DNA from: Desulfuromonadales bacterium
GTDB lineage: Bacteria > Desulfobacterota > Desulfuromonadia > Geobacterales > Pseudopelobacteraceae
DNA length: 64,000 nucleotides
Reading direction: 5' to 3'
Assembly (NCBI GenBank): GCA_016650295.1
Contig: JAENWA010000068.1
Location: forward strand, 121,560-185,559
Positions 16,082 to 25,336 of the stretch are shown in pieces. The notes under the pieces were generated by a model. It was not told where the DNA came from, made no database searches, and saw only the letters and a program-made list of their open reading frames with translations. The translations under genes were made by a program, and so were the position numbers. Within the stretch, counting starts at the first letter, position 1. Every line of letters starts with the position of its first letter.

Positions 16082-18217
16082 ATGACAAAAATGAATCACC
16101 GAAAACCTGAAGAACGCATCAAGCAACTTGAAAAGGCGATACTTCGCCTCGAAAGGCTTACTCGCGACTGCTTTGAACTCGCCAAGGCTTATTGGGTAAA
16201 TGGGAATCGAGATGCCAGTAAATACCGGAAAATGGAGAATGAAACTGCCGAGAAAATAGCGCAGTGCATTGCAGAAGTAATCTATGAAGACCGTGAAGGT
16301 AGAGTTTTCGTTGCCCCTCGCTACCGAGGCACTGGAACTTTCAAAGAAAAGCCTGGCGAAGGCACACACTACAACGAATCAAGCGAAGATTCTAAGCGTA
16401 TGAAAATTAATAAGTTTGCATCAGACTTTGGAAGGCTCGCAGTTAAGAATAGTGCCGGAGTGATTATCGTTCCCCCCAATCAGTTCATGCCCGTAGCATT
16501 CTGGAACTACCACCTTTACGAGAAACCGATTGAGATTCAAATCGCTGCCGGAGTTACAATACCGTTAGAGTTTTCCGGGTTTTCCGGTTGGACAGCTCAG
16601 CATGGTTTTCTTGGGCATGGGGTGGAAAAAACTGCCTCCCCCATTTTCGGTTTTCACTTTAAACTAACTGACAGTTCTGCTCCCATAGCCGAATTCCAGC
16701 ATGGCCTTCTTCACTTCTGCTTGCCACGCAACACGCCTCGATCTAAAGTCACCGAGGCATTCAAAGATGCTTTTTATAACGACAGCAACTATTTCTACCG
16801 TGGAGCACAGCAAGACGTTTCAAAAGAGGAAAAACATCCGTTTCCTGTGATATATGGCACAAATGATTTGCCAGAATCTGACAGAAAAACAGCTGAGAGG
16901 GTTGGCGAAGCAATCTTCTCAACACTTTTTTATTCTAACTTCAAGCGTCACGGCTTAGCTGACTGGTCCGACCTTCTCAAATTGGGCATCGAAATTAATG
17001 ACAGTGACGGTGAAAAACATGACGATCTTCCTAAATTAGTACACCGATCTCTCACGGAGGCTGCAGAGTACCTTTTCAGTGAATATTTAAAGTTTGCACC
17101 AAAAGAAGAGGAGAGTAATCTTGCTTTCGATCATTATTATGCATTCTTATTAAATCCATCCCTTAATTTTAGCAAAAACGAAAAGATGAAGGACTCGGCA
17201 ATCGGAACCGTAAACGTCTATACTGATGAGCCTATTCCGCCCTTGCTTGCAGCTCTCATCCGTAAGCACATTGAGTCAATCTACCATTTCCTTCGAGAAA
17301 TTGAGGATTGGGAGGAGGCGACGATTGAAGGTGCCGATTCTGCATTCGTGCGGATGAATGAAGCAATGGGGCATGAGGTTAGTAAAGTTTATGACACAGC
17401 ATATACATTGTTATCTACTAATCAAATAGCAGGTAATACAATCATCAATGATATTGTAAGAATGACACTTCAGTATGGTTTACTGTGGGGGGAGTCTTCC
17501 TCTGCTAGCATACCTCCAGATGCGCAGATATGGAGTAAAGGTGGGCTTAGCGTACTTCAGGATAAATATGTGTCATGTCTTGCTCGCGAGTCTTGGCGGT
17601 TATTCCTCGTATCCGAGGTACTTCGTGGTATCAATTCTGATGAACTGAATGCATCTCTGGACATTATACAACCAATATGGGAATTTAATATTTCAAATTT
17701 TGTGAGATACAATGAGCAAATCTTTTTAGAGATTGAACCGTCACTAATGCAACATAGGCATAGGGAAAAACTTAGTCGGGGAATATATAGATGGGCAACG
17801 GCTGTAACATCAAATTTGTGGAAGCATTTTGTGCTTCAATTGGCTGAAATTGATAAACCACTAAAGACAATGCTAATAAAAGATCGCTTTGAAATAGTAA
17901 ATAAATTCATACATAACATTAAATACTATGATTGGCAGATGTTACCTATAATTACTTTTTACTCTGAAAAAGAGGGGTGTACAATATCAATCGAAAATTC
18001 GTGTTGTAAACGAAAACATAAAGCTCATGAATTGCGAGGTACTTTTCTTGTAATGTTATTGGCAGGTCAAGAAATATGGAAATTACAAGGGCTGAAATGC
18101 TCTCTAATGGAGGTTAGGAAACACTCGCGCTTCGAATATGATGACAGCAAAAGGTTATGGATATCTAATCTTTATATCCCACATATCTTGTTAAATCATT
18201 GGGAGAACCCTTTATGA
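16082..18217 (+). CDS. Uncharacterised protein, possibly a degenerate histidine-kinase-like signalling protein
   Basis: 711 residues starting directly after the ABC ATPase stop. Residues 1-80 are a charged helical segment. Around 415-430, NEAMGHEVSKVYDTA looks like an H-box (His-Glu in a helix). The last 110 residues, with a helix ending IHNIKYYDWQ, a strand TISIENSC, RGTFLVMLLAGQ and WISNLYIP at the end, have the order of a HATPase_c domain but lack a clear DxGxG. I therefore suggest, at low confidence, a kinase-like protein that has lost or diverged its ATP-binding motifs. It overlaps the next gene by 4 bases, and that gene starts with a receiver-like segment. Confidence 0.7.
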   Translation: MTKMNHRKPEERIKQLEKAILRLERLTRDCFELAKAYWVNGNRDASKYRKMENETAEKIAQCIAEVIYEDREGRVFVAPRYRGTGTFKEKPGEGTHYNESSEDSKRMKINKFASDFGRLAVKNSAGVIIVPPNQFMPVAFWNYHLYEKPIEIQIAAGVTIPLEFSGFSGWTAQHGFLGHGVEKTASPIFGFHFKLTDSSAPIAEFQHGLLHFCLPRNTPRSKVTEAFKDAFYNDSNYFYRGAQQDVSKEEKHPFPVIYGTNDLPESDRKTAERVGEAIFSTLFYSNFKRHGLADWSDLLKLGIEINDSDGEKHDDLPKLVHRSLTEAAEYLFSEYLKFAPKEEESNLAFDHYYAFLLNPSLNFSKNEKMKDSAIGTVNVYTDEPIPPLLAALIRKHIESIYHFLREIEDWEEATIEGADSAFVRMNEAMGHEVSKVYDTAYTLLSTNQIAGNTIINDIVRMTLQYGLLWGESSSASIPPDAQIWSKGGLSVLQDKYVSCLARESWRLFLVSEVLRGINSDELNASLDIIQPIWEFNISNFVRYNEQIFLEIEPSLMQHRHREKLSRGIYRWATAVTSNLWKHFVLQLAEIDKPLKTMLIKDRFEIVNKFIHNIKYYDWQMLPIITFYSEKEGCTISIENSCCKRKHKAHELRGTFLVMLLAGQEIWKLQGLKCSLMEVRKHSRFEYDDSKRLWISNLYIPHILLNHWENPL

Positions 18218-19464
18218 TAATCCACTTATTAGATGACGACCCAAATAACATAAATAGATTTAGATCAATTGGATATGACCAAATTATAAAAAACTTGTCA
18301 GAGCACAAAAGTTCTTATGCAAAAACTTTTTTAGATAAGAAACTTGAGATTAATTTAAAAGGTACGCAAGTTACTGACTATGATGCTATGGCCAAAGAAA
18401 CTAATTCATCAGTGAAAGAACATGCTGATTTAATATTACTACTTGATTGCCACTTGAATAATTGCAGTGATGTTCCAGAAAACATTTCTAGAATAATTAT
18501 TGGTTTGCCAACTGATAGTATGTTTATTATTGGACTGACTACTACCCTTTTTAATCCTAATGCAATTACTGAAATAATACGGAAGGAATCAAAAGAACAT
18601 CTACCACTTGTAGTCCCACTCGTTGGTTGCACTACTCCGGAAAATTCATTAGAAAACATTGTCAATGCAATATTGTATTGGGAAGAACGACAGCACGCAG
18701 ATAACAAGTACACATCATTTTTTCATGAATTATTTTCTGGTTATAATTATGAATTACTTTCTCACCACCCACCAATTGGAGATAAGGCTCGAATAGAGTT
18801 GTTTTCTAAAAAGTTTCCAAATATTTTTTCATTGGGAATTAATCCAAACTTCATCAATCGACAGATATACGAAATAGCTGCTTCAGACGCGCCACAAGGT
18901 ATGGGTCTTGAGGCTGCCTGGCTTTTAGCAATGTTGAAGTCTTGTGAACTATTTCCAAGCGATTATGCAAGTTTTTTCTCGGTTACTAGTTTAGATAATT
19001 GGAAAAAACGATCTCAACGAAGTGAAGAGCATCCTTTCATACCTCCACAGTCAGAAGATGATCGGATCAATACTCTCCTTGCATTCGGAAAATTTTGTGA
19101 AACACATTTTGTCCACAAGGAAGATCAACAGAAAGAACAGAAACGCTGTGTGTTAACCAAAGCAGAACTGGTTTTTGATAGCGACTCTTTCGCTAAGGAG
19201 GTCCATTTCAAATTCAGTTGGCCAACAGGGCATTACGCACAGAATGTTATTGCTGCCTTTGCATTTATGAGGAATCAGTTGTCTAATTCATCATGTGCTT
19301 ATGCAAGACCACAACATGATGCAAGCGTGGCCCTAGTCGATTTTCTTACCCACACGACCAAAAGCCTACCAGTCGACGAAACCTGTCAGCACTTGAGTGG
19401 AACGTGTACAAATGTAAGGATACATCCGTCCGTTGCATCGACAAATATCGTTTTCTACGATTAA
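18214..19464 (+). CDS. Uncharacterised protein with receiver-like N-terminus
   Basis: 416 residues from the ATG at 18214 (GGGAG ribosome-binding site; ATGA overlap with the upstream gene). It opens IIHLLDDDPNNINRFRSIG, which imitates the acidic cluster of a response-regulator receiver, and ADLILLLDCHLNN near 74-86 sits where the phospho-accepting Asp strand would be. Spacing is irregular and the rest (about residues 170-416) is unfamiliar, so this is a receiver-like start on a novel protein. Neighbouring genes on both sides carry similar degenerate signalling elements. Confidence 0.65.
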   Translation: MIIHLLDDDPNNINRFRSIGYDQIIKNLSEHKSSYAKTFLDKKLEINLKGTQVTDYDAMAKETNSSVKEHADLILLLDCHLNNCSDVPENISRIIIGLPTDSMFIIGLTTTLFNPNAITEIIRKESKEHLPLVVPLVGCTTPENSLENIVNAILYWEERQHADNKYTSFFHELFSGYNYELLSHHPPIGDKARIELFSKKFPNIFSLGINPNFINRQIYEIAASDAPQGMGLEAAWLLAMLKSCELFPSDYASFFSVTSLDNWKKRSQRSEEHPFIPPQSEDDRINTLLAFGKFCETHFVHKEDQQKEQKRCVLTKAELVFDSDSFAKEVHFKFSWPTGHYAQNVIAAFAFMRNQLSNSSCAYARPQHDASVALVDFLTHTTKSLPVDETCQHLSGTCTNVRIHPSVASTNIVFYD

Positions 19465-19475
19465 TAGGACACAAT

Positions 19476-20261
19476 ATGTTTACCGTATCAATTGTTGATA
19501 GGCAACAATCGCGCAGACAATCCCTCACAGCTTTTTTTAAAGATGCAAATTGCACAATTCGTGAATTTGGCCTTTATGACGAACTTGTGGAACATTCGCC
19601 GGATCTTCTACTCATTCACTTCCGTGATGGTGAGAAAAATATCGACGTCGTAAAACGATCAGTAGCTGTTTATTACGGTGGAGGTGGTGAGTCAGATGAT
19701 CCCGATTGGATTAATAGAAAGGATACACGTCAAGAATGTCATCGCATCTGGCGCGCTGTCATGCCAGACGGGAAAGGGTCACTAACAAAAGATGAAGCAA
19801 AAGAACTTTTCTCTTATGTTAAGGACGTAATTGCTGGAAAAGCTGACAGATCAATTCCACTTTTCCTGGAACCACCGCGCCATCCCAACATAATTACTGC
19901 ACTTGCAATTCTTTGTCAGGGTTATTTAGCAGTCCATTCTCCTGAGACGTATAAATTAGACAAGGAATTTTGGCAACAGAAGGGAAACGTACAGAAAACA
20001 ACCACGACAACCCAATGGTGGATGGATTCTTTATGTAACAGATCAACTGCTGACTTGTCAAAAGTGGATTTCTGGTCCGCGCTGAAGGACTTGAAAAAAC
20101 TTGTGAATAAGGAATGGGAGGTGTCGAGGGTACTATCCTTTGCTCCTGTCTTAACTCTATTAGACTCAATTGAGTTAGGGGAAGGTCCTGATATGATGGT
20201 TGAAAAAGCTAAAAATGCACTTGAGACAATTCGTGAATTCCTAGACGAACAAACAGGCTAA
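19476..20261 (+). CDS. Uncharacterised protein with degenerate receiver-like N-terminus
   Basis: 261 residues from the ATG at 19476, preceded by AGGA; a longer GTG start at 19404 would overlap the upstream gene without a ribosome-binding site. FTVSIVDRQQSRRQSLTAFFKDANCTIREFG at the start has the beta-alpha-beta rhythm of a receiver, and PDLLLIHFRDG near 43-53 takes the place of the Asp strand. The normal acidic pair is reduced to a single Asp. Around 185-200 a hydrophobic-poor helical region begins. Lies 11 bases after the upstream gene and 11 before the next. Confidence 0.65.
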   Translation: MFTVSIVDRQQSRRQSLTAFFKDANCTIREFGLYDELVEHSPDLLLIHFRDGEKNIDVVKRSVAVYYGGGGESDDPDWINRKDTRQECHRIWRAVMPDGKGSLTKDEAKELFSYVKDVIAGKADRSIPLFLEPPRHPNIITALAILCQGYLAVHSPETYKLDKEFWQQKGNVQKTTTTTQWWMDSLCNRSTADLSKVDFWSALKDLKKLVNKEWEVSRVLSFAPVLTLLDSIELGEGPDMMVEKAKNALETIREFLDEQTG

Positions 20262-20272
20262 GAACCAATCCA

Positions 20273-20800
20273 ATGTCAATATCACCTCAATGGCAAATTG
20301 ATCGCGGGCAACTCAATCACAACTGGCTCCAGAACGGCGTAGTGGTCGCTCTGAATCACGCATCCGGCATCTGCACCGGAACAGTTCGCCCCCGTGATAT
20401 CACCCGATCCTTGTCCGAGGACATCAACCGCTGGCAGGAACGAAGTACTGAATTGTCGTCTCTACTCAACCGGTTTGTGGTTGAGATGTCACCTAGGATA
20501 TATTTCAACTCCCCACCACTCTCCCGTTGCCCTGAAGAAACCCGTAGCTGGCTGGAGCCCTTGACCCATGAGCTTTGGCTGCAACGGGGCATGCGTGAAA
20601 AGATCGACGCCGCGAAGGCCGCCTATCAGAAGGCCGATAGTGCTTTTCAGAAGATTTATGCCGAACTCAGCAATCTTCCCTCTTCACCCACTACTGACGA
20701 CCTCAAACCGGCCTGCTCGCAACTCCAGACATTGATTGCTCGCTGCCAGGCACTGGCTGACTCGATTTCGGCTCTGCCGCATCGCGTACTCTGCTGTTGA
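20273..20800 (+). CDS. Small uncharacterised soluble protein
   Basis: 175 residues, start ATG 11 bases after the preceding gene. Mostly helical: a charged helix at about 106-130 (REKIDAAKAAYQKADSAFQKIYAELSNL) is likely to form a coiled coil. No catalytic motif, signal peptide or membrane helix. Its GC-rich codon use resembles the sigma-54 activator that follows and differs from the AT-rich genes before it, suggesting that the operon was assembled from parts. Confidence 0.65.
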   Translation: MSISPQWQIDRGQLNHNWLQNGVVVALNHASGICTGTVRPRDITRSLSEDINRWQERSTELSSLLNRFVVEMSPRIYFNSPPLSRCPEETRSWLEPLTHELWLQRGMREKIDAAKAAYQKADSAFQKIYAELSNLPSSPTTDDLKPACSQLQTLIARCQALADSISALPHRVLCC

Positions 20801-20817
20801 GTATAAAGAACACTACC

Positions 20818-22710
20818 ATGCCCAGAAAAAAAACCTCATCGACAAGCATGACATCGTCTGACCATAACAGTGTGCCTAATGACACCACGGAAAGCGCAAC
20901 GAGCAGCACATTGCCGCGCATTCTGGTGATCGATGACATGTTCGGGCGCCAGGTTCAGGGGCGGCCAAACCGTGAACGGGCCAATTTGTGCGGCATGTAC
21001 GGACTGCGGGACGTCACCGGTGATGAACCGTTCCCGTCCGATGAAGAAGTCGTCAATCCGACGGCGGAAGCGGTCTTTTTCAGGGGGCAGCAGCCGTTGT
21101 GCGCAACTGTCGGTGATTCGGTCGAGAATGACCTGGGTGCCACCATCGCTTTTGTCCGTAAGGGATGGCACACGGATGCCAACTCTGGCCCCACCTGGGC
21201 GCTGGTGCTTCTTGACCTCTGTTTTTACACAGGTGCAGTCACACCGGACAGTAACAATGCCTTCGCCGGTATGCCGGTGGGACGTGCCGGTGATGATGAC
21301 GCCAGAAGTTACTTTGGGCTGACGATTTTGAAGCGGTTGCGCGAGGAGTTTCCTGAACTGCCGGTGGTGATTCTCTCCAGCAAACAGCGGGAGGAAGTGA
21401 GTCTGTTGTTCACCGAGGCGGGTGCGCTGGGCTTTATCTCCCGAACCGACTCCGCAGGTCGGTCACTGCTGGGAGAATACCTGTGGCGGCACGGATTGAC
21501 GCCTGATCCTTCAGGCACGGTTGTCGGGACTTCCTTGCGGCTTCTTCTGGCGTTGCGTAAAGCCAGACGTGAAGCGGAAGGCCGCCAGAACGTCCTGATC
21601 AGGGGTGAGAGGGGTACCGGCAAAGATCTTCTGGCCCAGTACCTCAATCGTTACGGTACACTTGATAATGAACGACGACCTTTTGTGACTGTGGACTGCG
21701 GGGCGCTGCTGCCGTCAATCTGGAAGAGCGAGCTTTTGGGTCACAAGCGCGGGGCCTACACCGGCGCCGACAGTGATCGGCAGGGGCTTGTCGTGCAGGC
21801 GAACGGCGGCGATCTCTTCCTTGACGAGATAGGCAACATGATACCGGAAGCACAGGAAGGTCTGCTGAGGGTGATTGAAACGCGCGAGGTGGTTTCGGTT
21901 GGGGCGACTTCGGGCCGCGTGGTCGATGTGCGGTTTATTGCCGCTACTAACAAGAGCATCGAGAAAGCAGCCGAAGCGGGGACGGAATTTCTGCCCGACT
22001 TGTTGGACCGGCTGAATTTTACCAAGACAATCTGGCTTCCTCCACTTCGGGAGCGCCGCTCGGACATCCCGCTGCTTGTCGAGCGGTTTGTGCGGGAAGC
22101 GGAGTCGTCATGCGAAGTGGCGATGAATCGGCAGATAAGGCCCAATGCAATGAATGCCTTGCTTGCATATGACTGGCCGGGGAACATTCGCCAATTACAG
22201 TCTGTAGTACGCGATGCTGTTAACAGTCATCGTGATGTCGAGTATCTTGTTGCCGGGCATCTTCACTTCGGGATCGATATACCCGCCGAAGCAGAGAACA
22301 ACGCGGCAGATGTTATCCCGCCGATCATTTCTCCGGCAGTAGACCTGCCGCCTGCTACCGAGCCTGTGGCGGAACAACCGGAACGGCCCCTGTCCACTGA
22401 TCCGAAAAATCTGAACGGCAGTTTCGACCGGCTCGTCGCCGGGTTCCACGAACAAATCGCCGACGTTGTTGAAGCTTGCCTGTCAGCCTATAGCGACCCA
22501 CTAACGGGCAAGGTTAACTACACTGGCGCTTACCGTCTTGCTGTCTCCCCCTCAGAGCAATCATCAAATGTTTCCGGCGATGCTAAACGCTGGTTCCGCA
22601 TGCTTTTCGTGGGGAAAAACGGGTTGGTAGCTCCGCTTCCTGCTGAAACAGTAGCTAAGCGCCCGCTATTGATGGACGCACGACGCTGGGCGTGTGGTTC
22701 CGGATCGTAG
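20818..22710 (+). CDS. Sigma-54-interacting AAA+ activator with N-terminal receiver-like domain
   Basis: 630 residues from the ATG at 20818; a TTG at 20797 would add seven residues. Residues about 35-220 are receiver-like (ILVIDDMFG, ALVLLDLCF, PVVILSSK) with a large insertion. The AAA+ core has Walker A GERGTGKDLLA, the sigma-54 loop as GAYTGA (Tyr for Phe, common), Walker B GGDLFLDEIG, LLDRLNF and LPPLRERRSDI. It should remodel sigma-54 RNA polymerase. The C-terminal 110 residues, after a Pro-rich linker, show no obvious Fis-type helix-turn-helix, so DNA contact may be lacking or use another fold. The sigma-54 promoter in front of the operon is a likely target. Confidence 0.85.
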   Translation: MPRKKTSSTSMTSSDHNSVPNDTTESATSSTLPRILVIDDMFGRQVQGRPNRERANLCGMYGLRDVTGDEPFPSDEEVVNPTAEAVFFRGQQPLCATVGDSVENDLGATIAFVRKGWHTDANSGPTWALVLLDLCFYTGAVTPDSNNAFAGMPVGRAGDDDARSYFGLTILKRLREEFPELPVVILSSKQREEVSLLFTEAGALGFISRTDSAGRSLLGEYLWRHGLTPDPSGTVVGTSLRLLLALRKARREAEGRQNVLIRGERGTGKDLLAQYLNRYGTLDNERRPFVTVDCGALLPSIWKSELLGHKRGAYTGADSDRQGLVVQANGGDLFLDEIGNMIPEAQEGLLRVIETREVVSVGATSGRVVDVRFIAATNKSIEKAAEAGTEFLPDLLDRLNFTKTIWLPPLRERRSDIPLLVERFVREAESSCEVAMNRQIRPNAMNALLAYDWPGNIRQLQSVVRDAVNSHRDVEYLVAGHLHFGIDIPAEAENNAADVIPPIISPAVDLPPATEPVAEQPERPLSTDPKNLNGSFDRLVAGFHEQIADVVEACLSAYSDPLTGKVNYTGAYRLAVSPSEQSSNVSGDAKRWFRMLFVGKNGLVAPLPAETVAKRPLLMDARRWACGSGS

Positions 22711-22719
22711 TAGACTTAC

Positions 22720-23320
22720 TTACGCGTTCTTTGCCCTTTCGGCAATATTGATCGCCACGTTGACAATCCCCTCGGCCCACTTATCCGGTGTGTAATCTTT
22801 CTGCAATTCCTGACTCTCTTCTTCCGAGTAATGCCCCTCGACGCTCTGCCATGCCGCTGCCGCTTGACCTTCAAAGCTTGGTATGAGGACCACTGGCTTC
22901 CATGCAGCCAAGGCAGCTTCAATCAAAGGTCTAGTCCCGCTTTTCCCACCACCGACAGCAATCACCGCATCACATTCACTGAATGCATCTTGGAACACGG
23001 TCATCCAATCGCCGTTACATGCTTTCCAACTTGCTTTGGCGTCAGTTTTGGCCAGTTCTTCTTTGTAGAGATTCACATCAGCAGTCGGAAACGGAATTAA
23101 TGACTCATCGTTTGTGCGAAAGAACTCAAGTTCGCACCCTGACTTACTACTCGCACCACTTACGACATGAGGATCTGCAGTCTCCTCATAGTGCGAGCAC
23201 AAGAGCAATATCTGCTTTTTATCAGTTCATTGCCGAACCCAGATCGGCACATGCTTGTCTGAATTTGGCCCGGTTATTGTTTTCTAGGTGGGTCAGTGAC
23301 CCACAGAACAAGAATCTCAT
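22720..23320 (-). pseudogene. SLOG-type nucleotide-sensor-like protein, frameshifted
   Basis: Two minus-strand frames make one protein. Frame one starts at the ATG at 23320, behind a perfect AGGAGGT, reads MRFLFCGSLTHLENNNRAKF and stops at TGA 23224-23222. Skipping one base continues into DKKQILLLCSHYEETADPHV and on to CDAVIAVGGGKSGTRPLIEAA, AWKPVVLIPSF and the stop at 22720. The GGGxSGT...EAA motif and the CGS opening fit the SLOG/LOG-like Rossmann family, which binds nucleotide-type ligands and includes sensors in conflict systems. The total would be about 200 residues. Either a mutation, an assembly error or a +1 shift at a slow stop. Confidence 0.75.
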
Positions 23321-23324
23321 CGAG

Positions 23325-23927
23325 TTACCTCCAAAATTGGGATAACAGAGTCCGGGCCACTCTGGCGACAAATTGGTCGCTATTGCCTGTATTGGACTCG
23401 ATGAATGCCCTTGCTCCTGCAACATCAGGAGAAGCAAGCGCATTGCACAGATAGATCCAAAGTTTCGATGGTGTCGCCGTCTTGATTCGGTCTATTGCCG
23501 TGGGGAGGACGTCGTTCGGAGTAGCAAAATAGGTAAGCGCAAAGGCCTTAAATCGATCCGTGTTCTGCATGATGGTGGCAAAGAACTCACCGTGCAGTTC
23601 GCGCTCAAGATCCGGATAGTCGAGCAGAGGGTACATGACACAGAGCCGAACTTCCAGCGGACGACCCCAGTTACACCAAACGTCAACATACTGGCGCCGG
23701 ACTTTCGGATCATCCTTGAATTTGCGGAGAAGACTCGTAGCAAGATTCGCAACCATCCAATCTGCTTTTTCCATCAGACTAAAGAGAGCCGGCATGTCAC
23801 TTTCCTGAACAGCCGCACAGAGATCATTGACGAAAGGTGTCTTCTTCCATACTTGAACGTCGGATGGGGCTAATCCCACTCCTAGTGGTGCGGCAGCAAC
23901 AATCTGTGAAACGATGGTTCTTGGCAT
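23325..23927 (-). CDS. Uncharacterised helical protein (HEAT-like)
   Basis: 200 residues on the minus strand, made of helix pairs such as VNDLCAAVQESDMPALFSLMEKADWMVANLATSLL and VRLCVMYPLLDYPDLERELHGEFFATIM, which looks like a HEAT/ARM-type solenoid. No enzyme motif. Its TAA stop overlaps the ribosome-binding site of the SLOG gene, whose ATG is 5 bases downstream, so the two are coupled. A role as binding partner of the SLOG protein is plausible but unproven. Confidence 0.7.
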   Translation of the reverse strand: MPRTIVSQIVAAAPLGVGLAPSDVQVWKKTPFVNDLCAAVQESDMPALFSLMEKADWMVANLATSLLRKFKDDPKVRRQYVDVWCNWGRPLEVRLCVMYPLLDYPDLERELHGEFFATIMQNTDRFKAFALTYFATPNDVLPTAIDRIKTATPSKLWIYLCNALASPDVAGARAFIESNTGNSDQFVARVARTLLSQFWR

Positions 23928-24007
23928 AAGCGTGATCCTCCTTGTGATAGATTGCTCTGATTGCAGTCGAACAGCTGAGTCTTTGTCAATGAAGTTGCGG
24001 GTTACAG

Positions 24008-24751
24008 TTACTCAAGGGGCTTCACCACCCTGAACCCCGCATAAGGGCAGTCCTCTTCGAAGCCATCCCAGAAACTTCCCAACTCAGCCTTCCCCTCGTC
24101 GGTCACTTTGACAGGGCACCAGGTGAAGTCCTTCCAGCCAGTAAGTGCCGCGGTTTCCTCGTAATTCGCATGGGTGAAATCTAAATAGTCAGCCGTGCAA
24201 CGTACACCCGTTGCGTCAAGAAAATCTGCCTGTAGACGTCCACCAGGCTGGCGGCGGTATATGCGGTTATAAAGCTTCTGCTCGTAGCGTTTGAAGTCCG
24301 AGTTCATGACAAGTGCTGCGAAAAAGCCGCCCGGCTTCACAAGCTGATACGTCGACGAGAAGAACGCTTCCAGGTGAGTGCGGTCCGTGGCGTAGTGAAG
24401 GACGGCCACGGAGATGGATATATCGAAGGGAGAAATAGGGGCTTTGCCGACGATGTCGATGGGATCTGCATGGATGTACTCGATCCCAAGAGGCTCTTTT
24501 TTCTCCTCAAGGCGCGCCTGCCTGATCTGCTCGATTGAGTTGTCATAACCGCAAACAAACGCCCCACTCCGGGCCAGCACGCGTGCAAGACTACCTTCAC
24601 CGCAACCGATATCGAGTATCCTCAAACCGCAAACTTGTGACGGCAACTGCGCGAGTGCCCATGGGTATTGCGCAAATCGCTTCGAAGGGTCCTGGACGAC
24701 GAGATCAGCATAAGCTGTGCTAATTTTGTCGTAATTGAATTTACTGTTCAT
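24008..24751 (-). CDS. Class I SAM-dependent methyltransferase
   Basis: 247 residues. SAM-binding motif I is ILDIGCGEGSLARVLA at about 44-59, followed by CGYDNSIEQIRQA (acidic residue after beta2), FDISISVAVLHYATD (motif 4 region) and LVKPGGFFAALVM (post-motif). This is the pattern of small-molecule methyltransferases of the UbiE/Methyltransf_11-25 kind. The C-terminal 80 residues, with many Tyr, Trp and Asp, probably form the substrate lid. The substrate is unknown. Start ATG; a gap of 80 bases separates it from the helical protein gene. Confidence 0.85.
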   Translation of the reverse strand: MNSKFNYDKISTAYADLVVQDPSKRFAQYPWALAQLPSQVCGLRILDIGCGEGSLARVLARSGAFVCGYDNSIEQIRQARLEEKKEPLGIEYIHADPIDIVGKAPISPFDISISVAVLHYATDRTHLEAFFSSTYQLVKPGGFFAALVMNSDFKRYEQKLYNRIYRRQPGGRLQADFLDATGVRCTADYLDFTHANYEETAALTGWKDFTWCPVKVTDEGKAELGSFWDGFEEDCPYAGFRVVKPLE

Positions 24752-25020
24752 AGTAATAGAGAATCCTTGTTCAGATCATGTATGTCGAGAAAAGCCATGT
24801 CGTTTCGTGGGATTGTAACAGAACATCACCTGCAAGCACAGCAACAAATAACAGAGCGCCGGTTTCAACGGGAGGCAAGATTGATGCATCTAATAAGATA
24901 ATACTAATATTATATTTAAAAAGAAATGAGTTCCAATCATGAATTTAAACATGTCATGTTTTCGTTGTCTCGTCGTTATGAATAGTTGTAATTAGATTCA
25001 AGCTATGACGGGAGCGCACG

Positions 25021-25248
25021 ATGGCCAGAATAAATCTGGTAGAAAAGAACGAGTTGTCCCTTTCCAGCCAATCCATGAATATTAAAGAACAAATGGAGAT
25101 AAAACGTGGTCAGGAAAAGACCGCTATTAACGGCAACGATGCTGCTAAGCTGGAGATAGCTGCAGAACTGTTGATGCAGGGGTTGTCCGAAGAGGCGGTC
25201 TGCAGAATTCTCAACATATCTGCAGACAAGCTTCCTGAGCCAGTTTAG
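25021..25248 (+). CDS. Small hypothetical protein
   Basis: 75 residues, ATG behind GGGAG. The first half is polar and Gln/Lys-rich, while the second half (LEIAAELLMQGLSEEAVCRILNI) resembles a short helix-turn-helix-like unit that recurs as LLxxGLSxExIxxxL in regulatory proteins. It sits 88 bases before the HerA/TraG ATPase gene and may share its transcript. Function unknown. Confidence 0.65.
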   Translation: MARINLVEKNELSLSSQSMNIKEQMEIKRGQEKTAINGNDAAKLEIAAELLMQGLSEEAVCRILNISADKLPEPV

Positions 25249-25336
25249 TTCTGATTTGATATCTAGTTAAGGAGAGGTAAAGACTTCTTACGATTTCACC
25301 TGCAATGATCGGTTCAATTAATTTCAAGGAGATTCC

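Noticed and set aside
16082..18217. Ordinary sensor histidine kinase
   Set aside because: An H-box-like segment and a HATPase-like end are visible, but N, G1 and G2 boxes with DxGxG are missing, so it is kept as uncharacterised.
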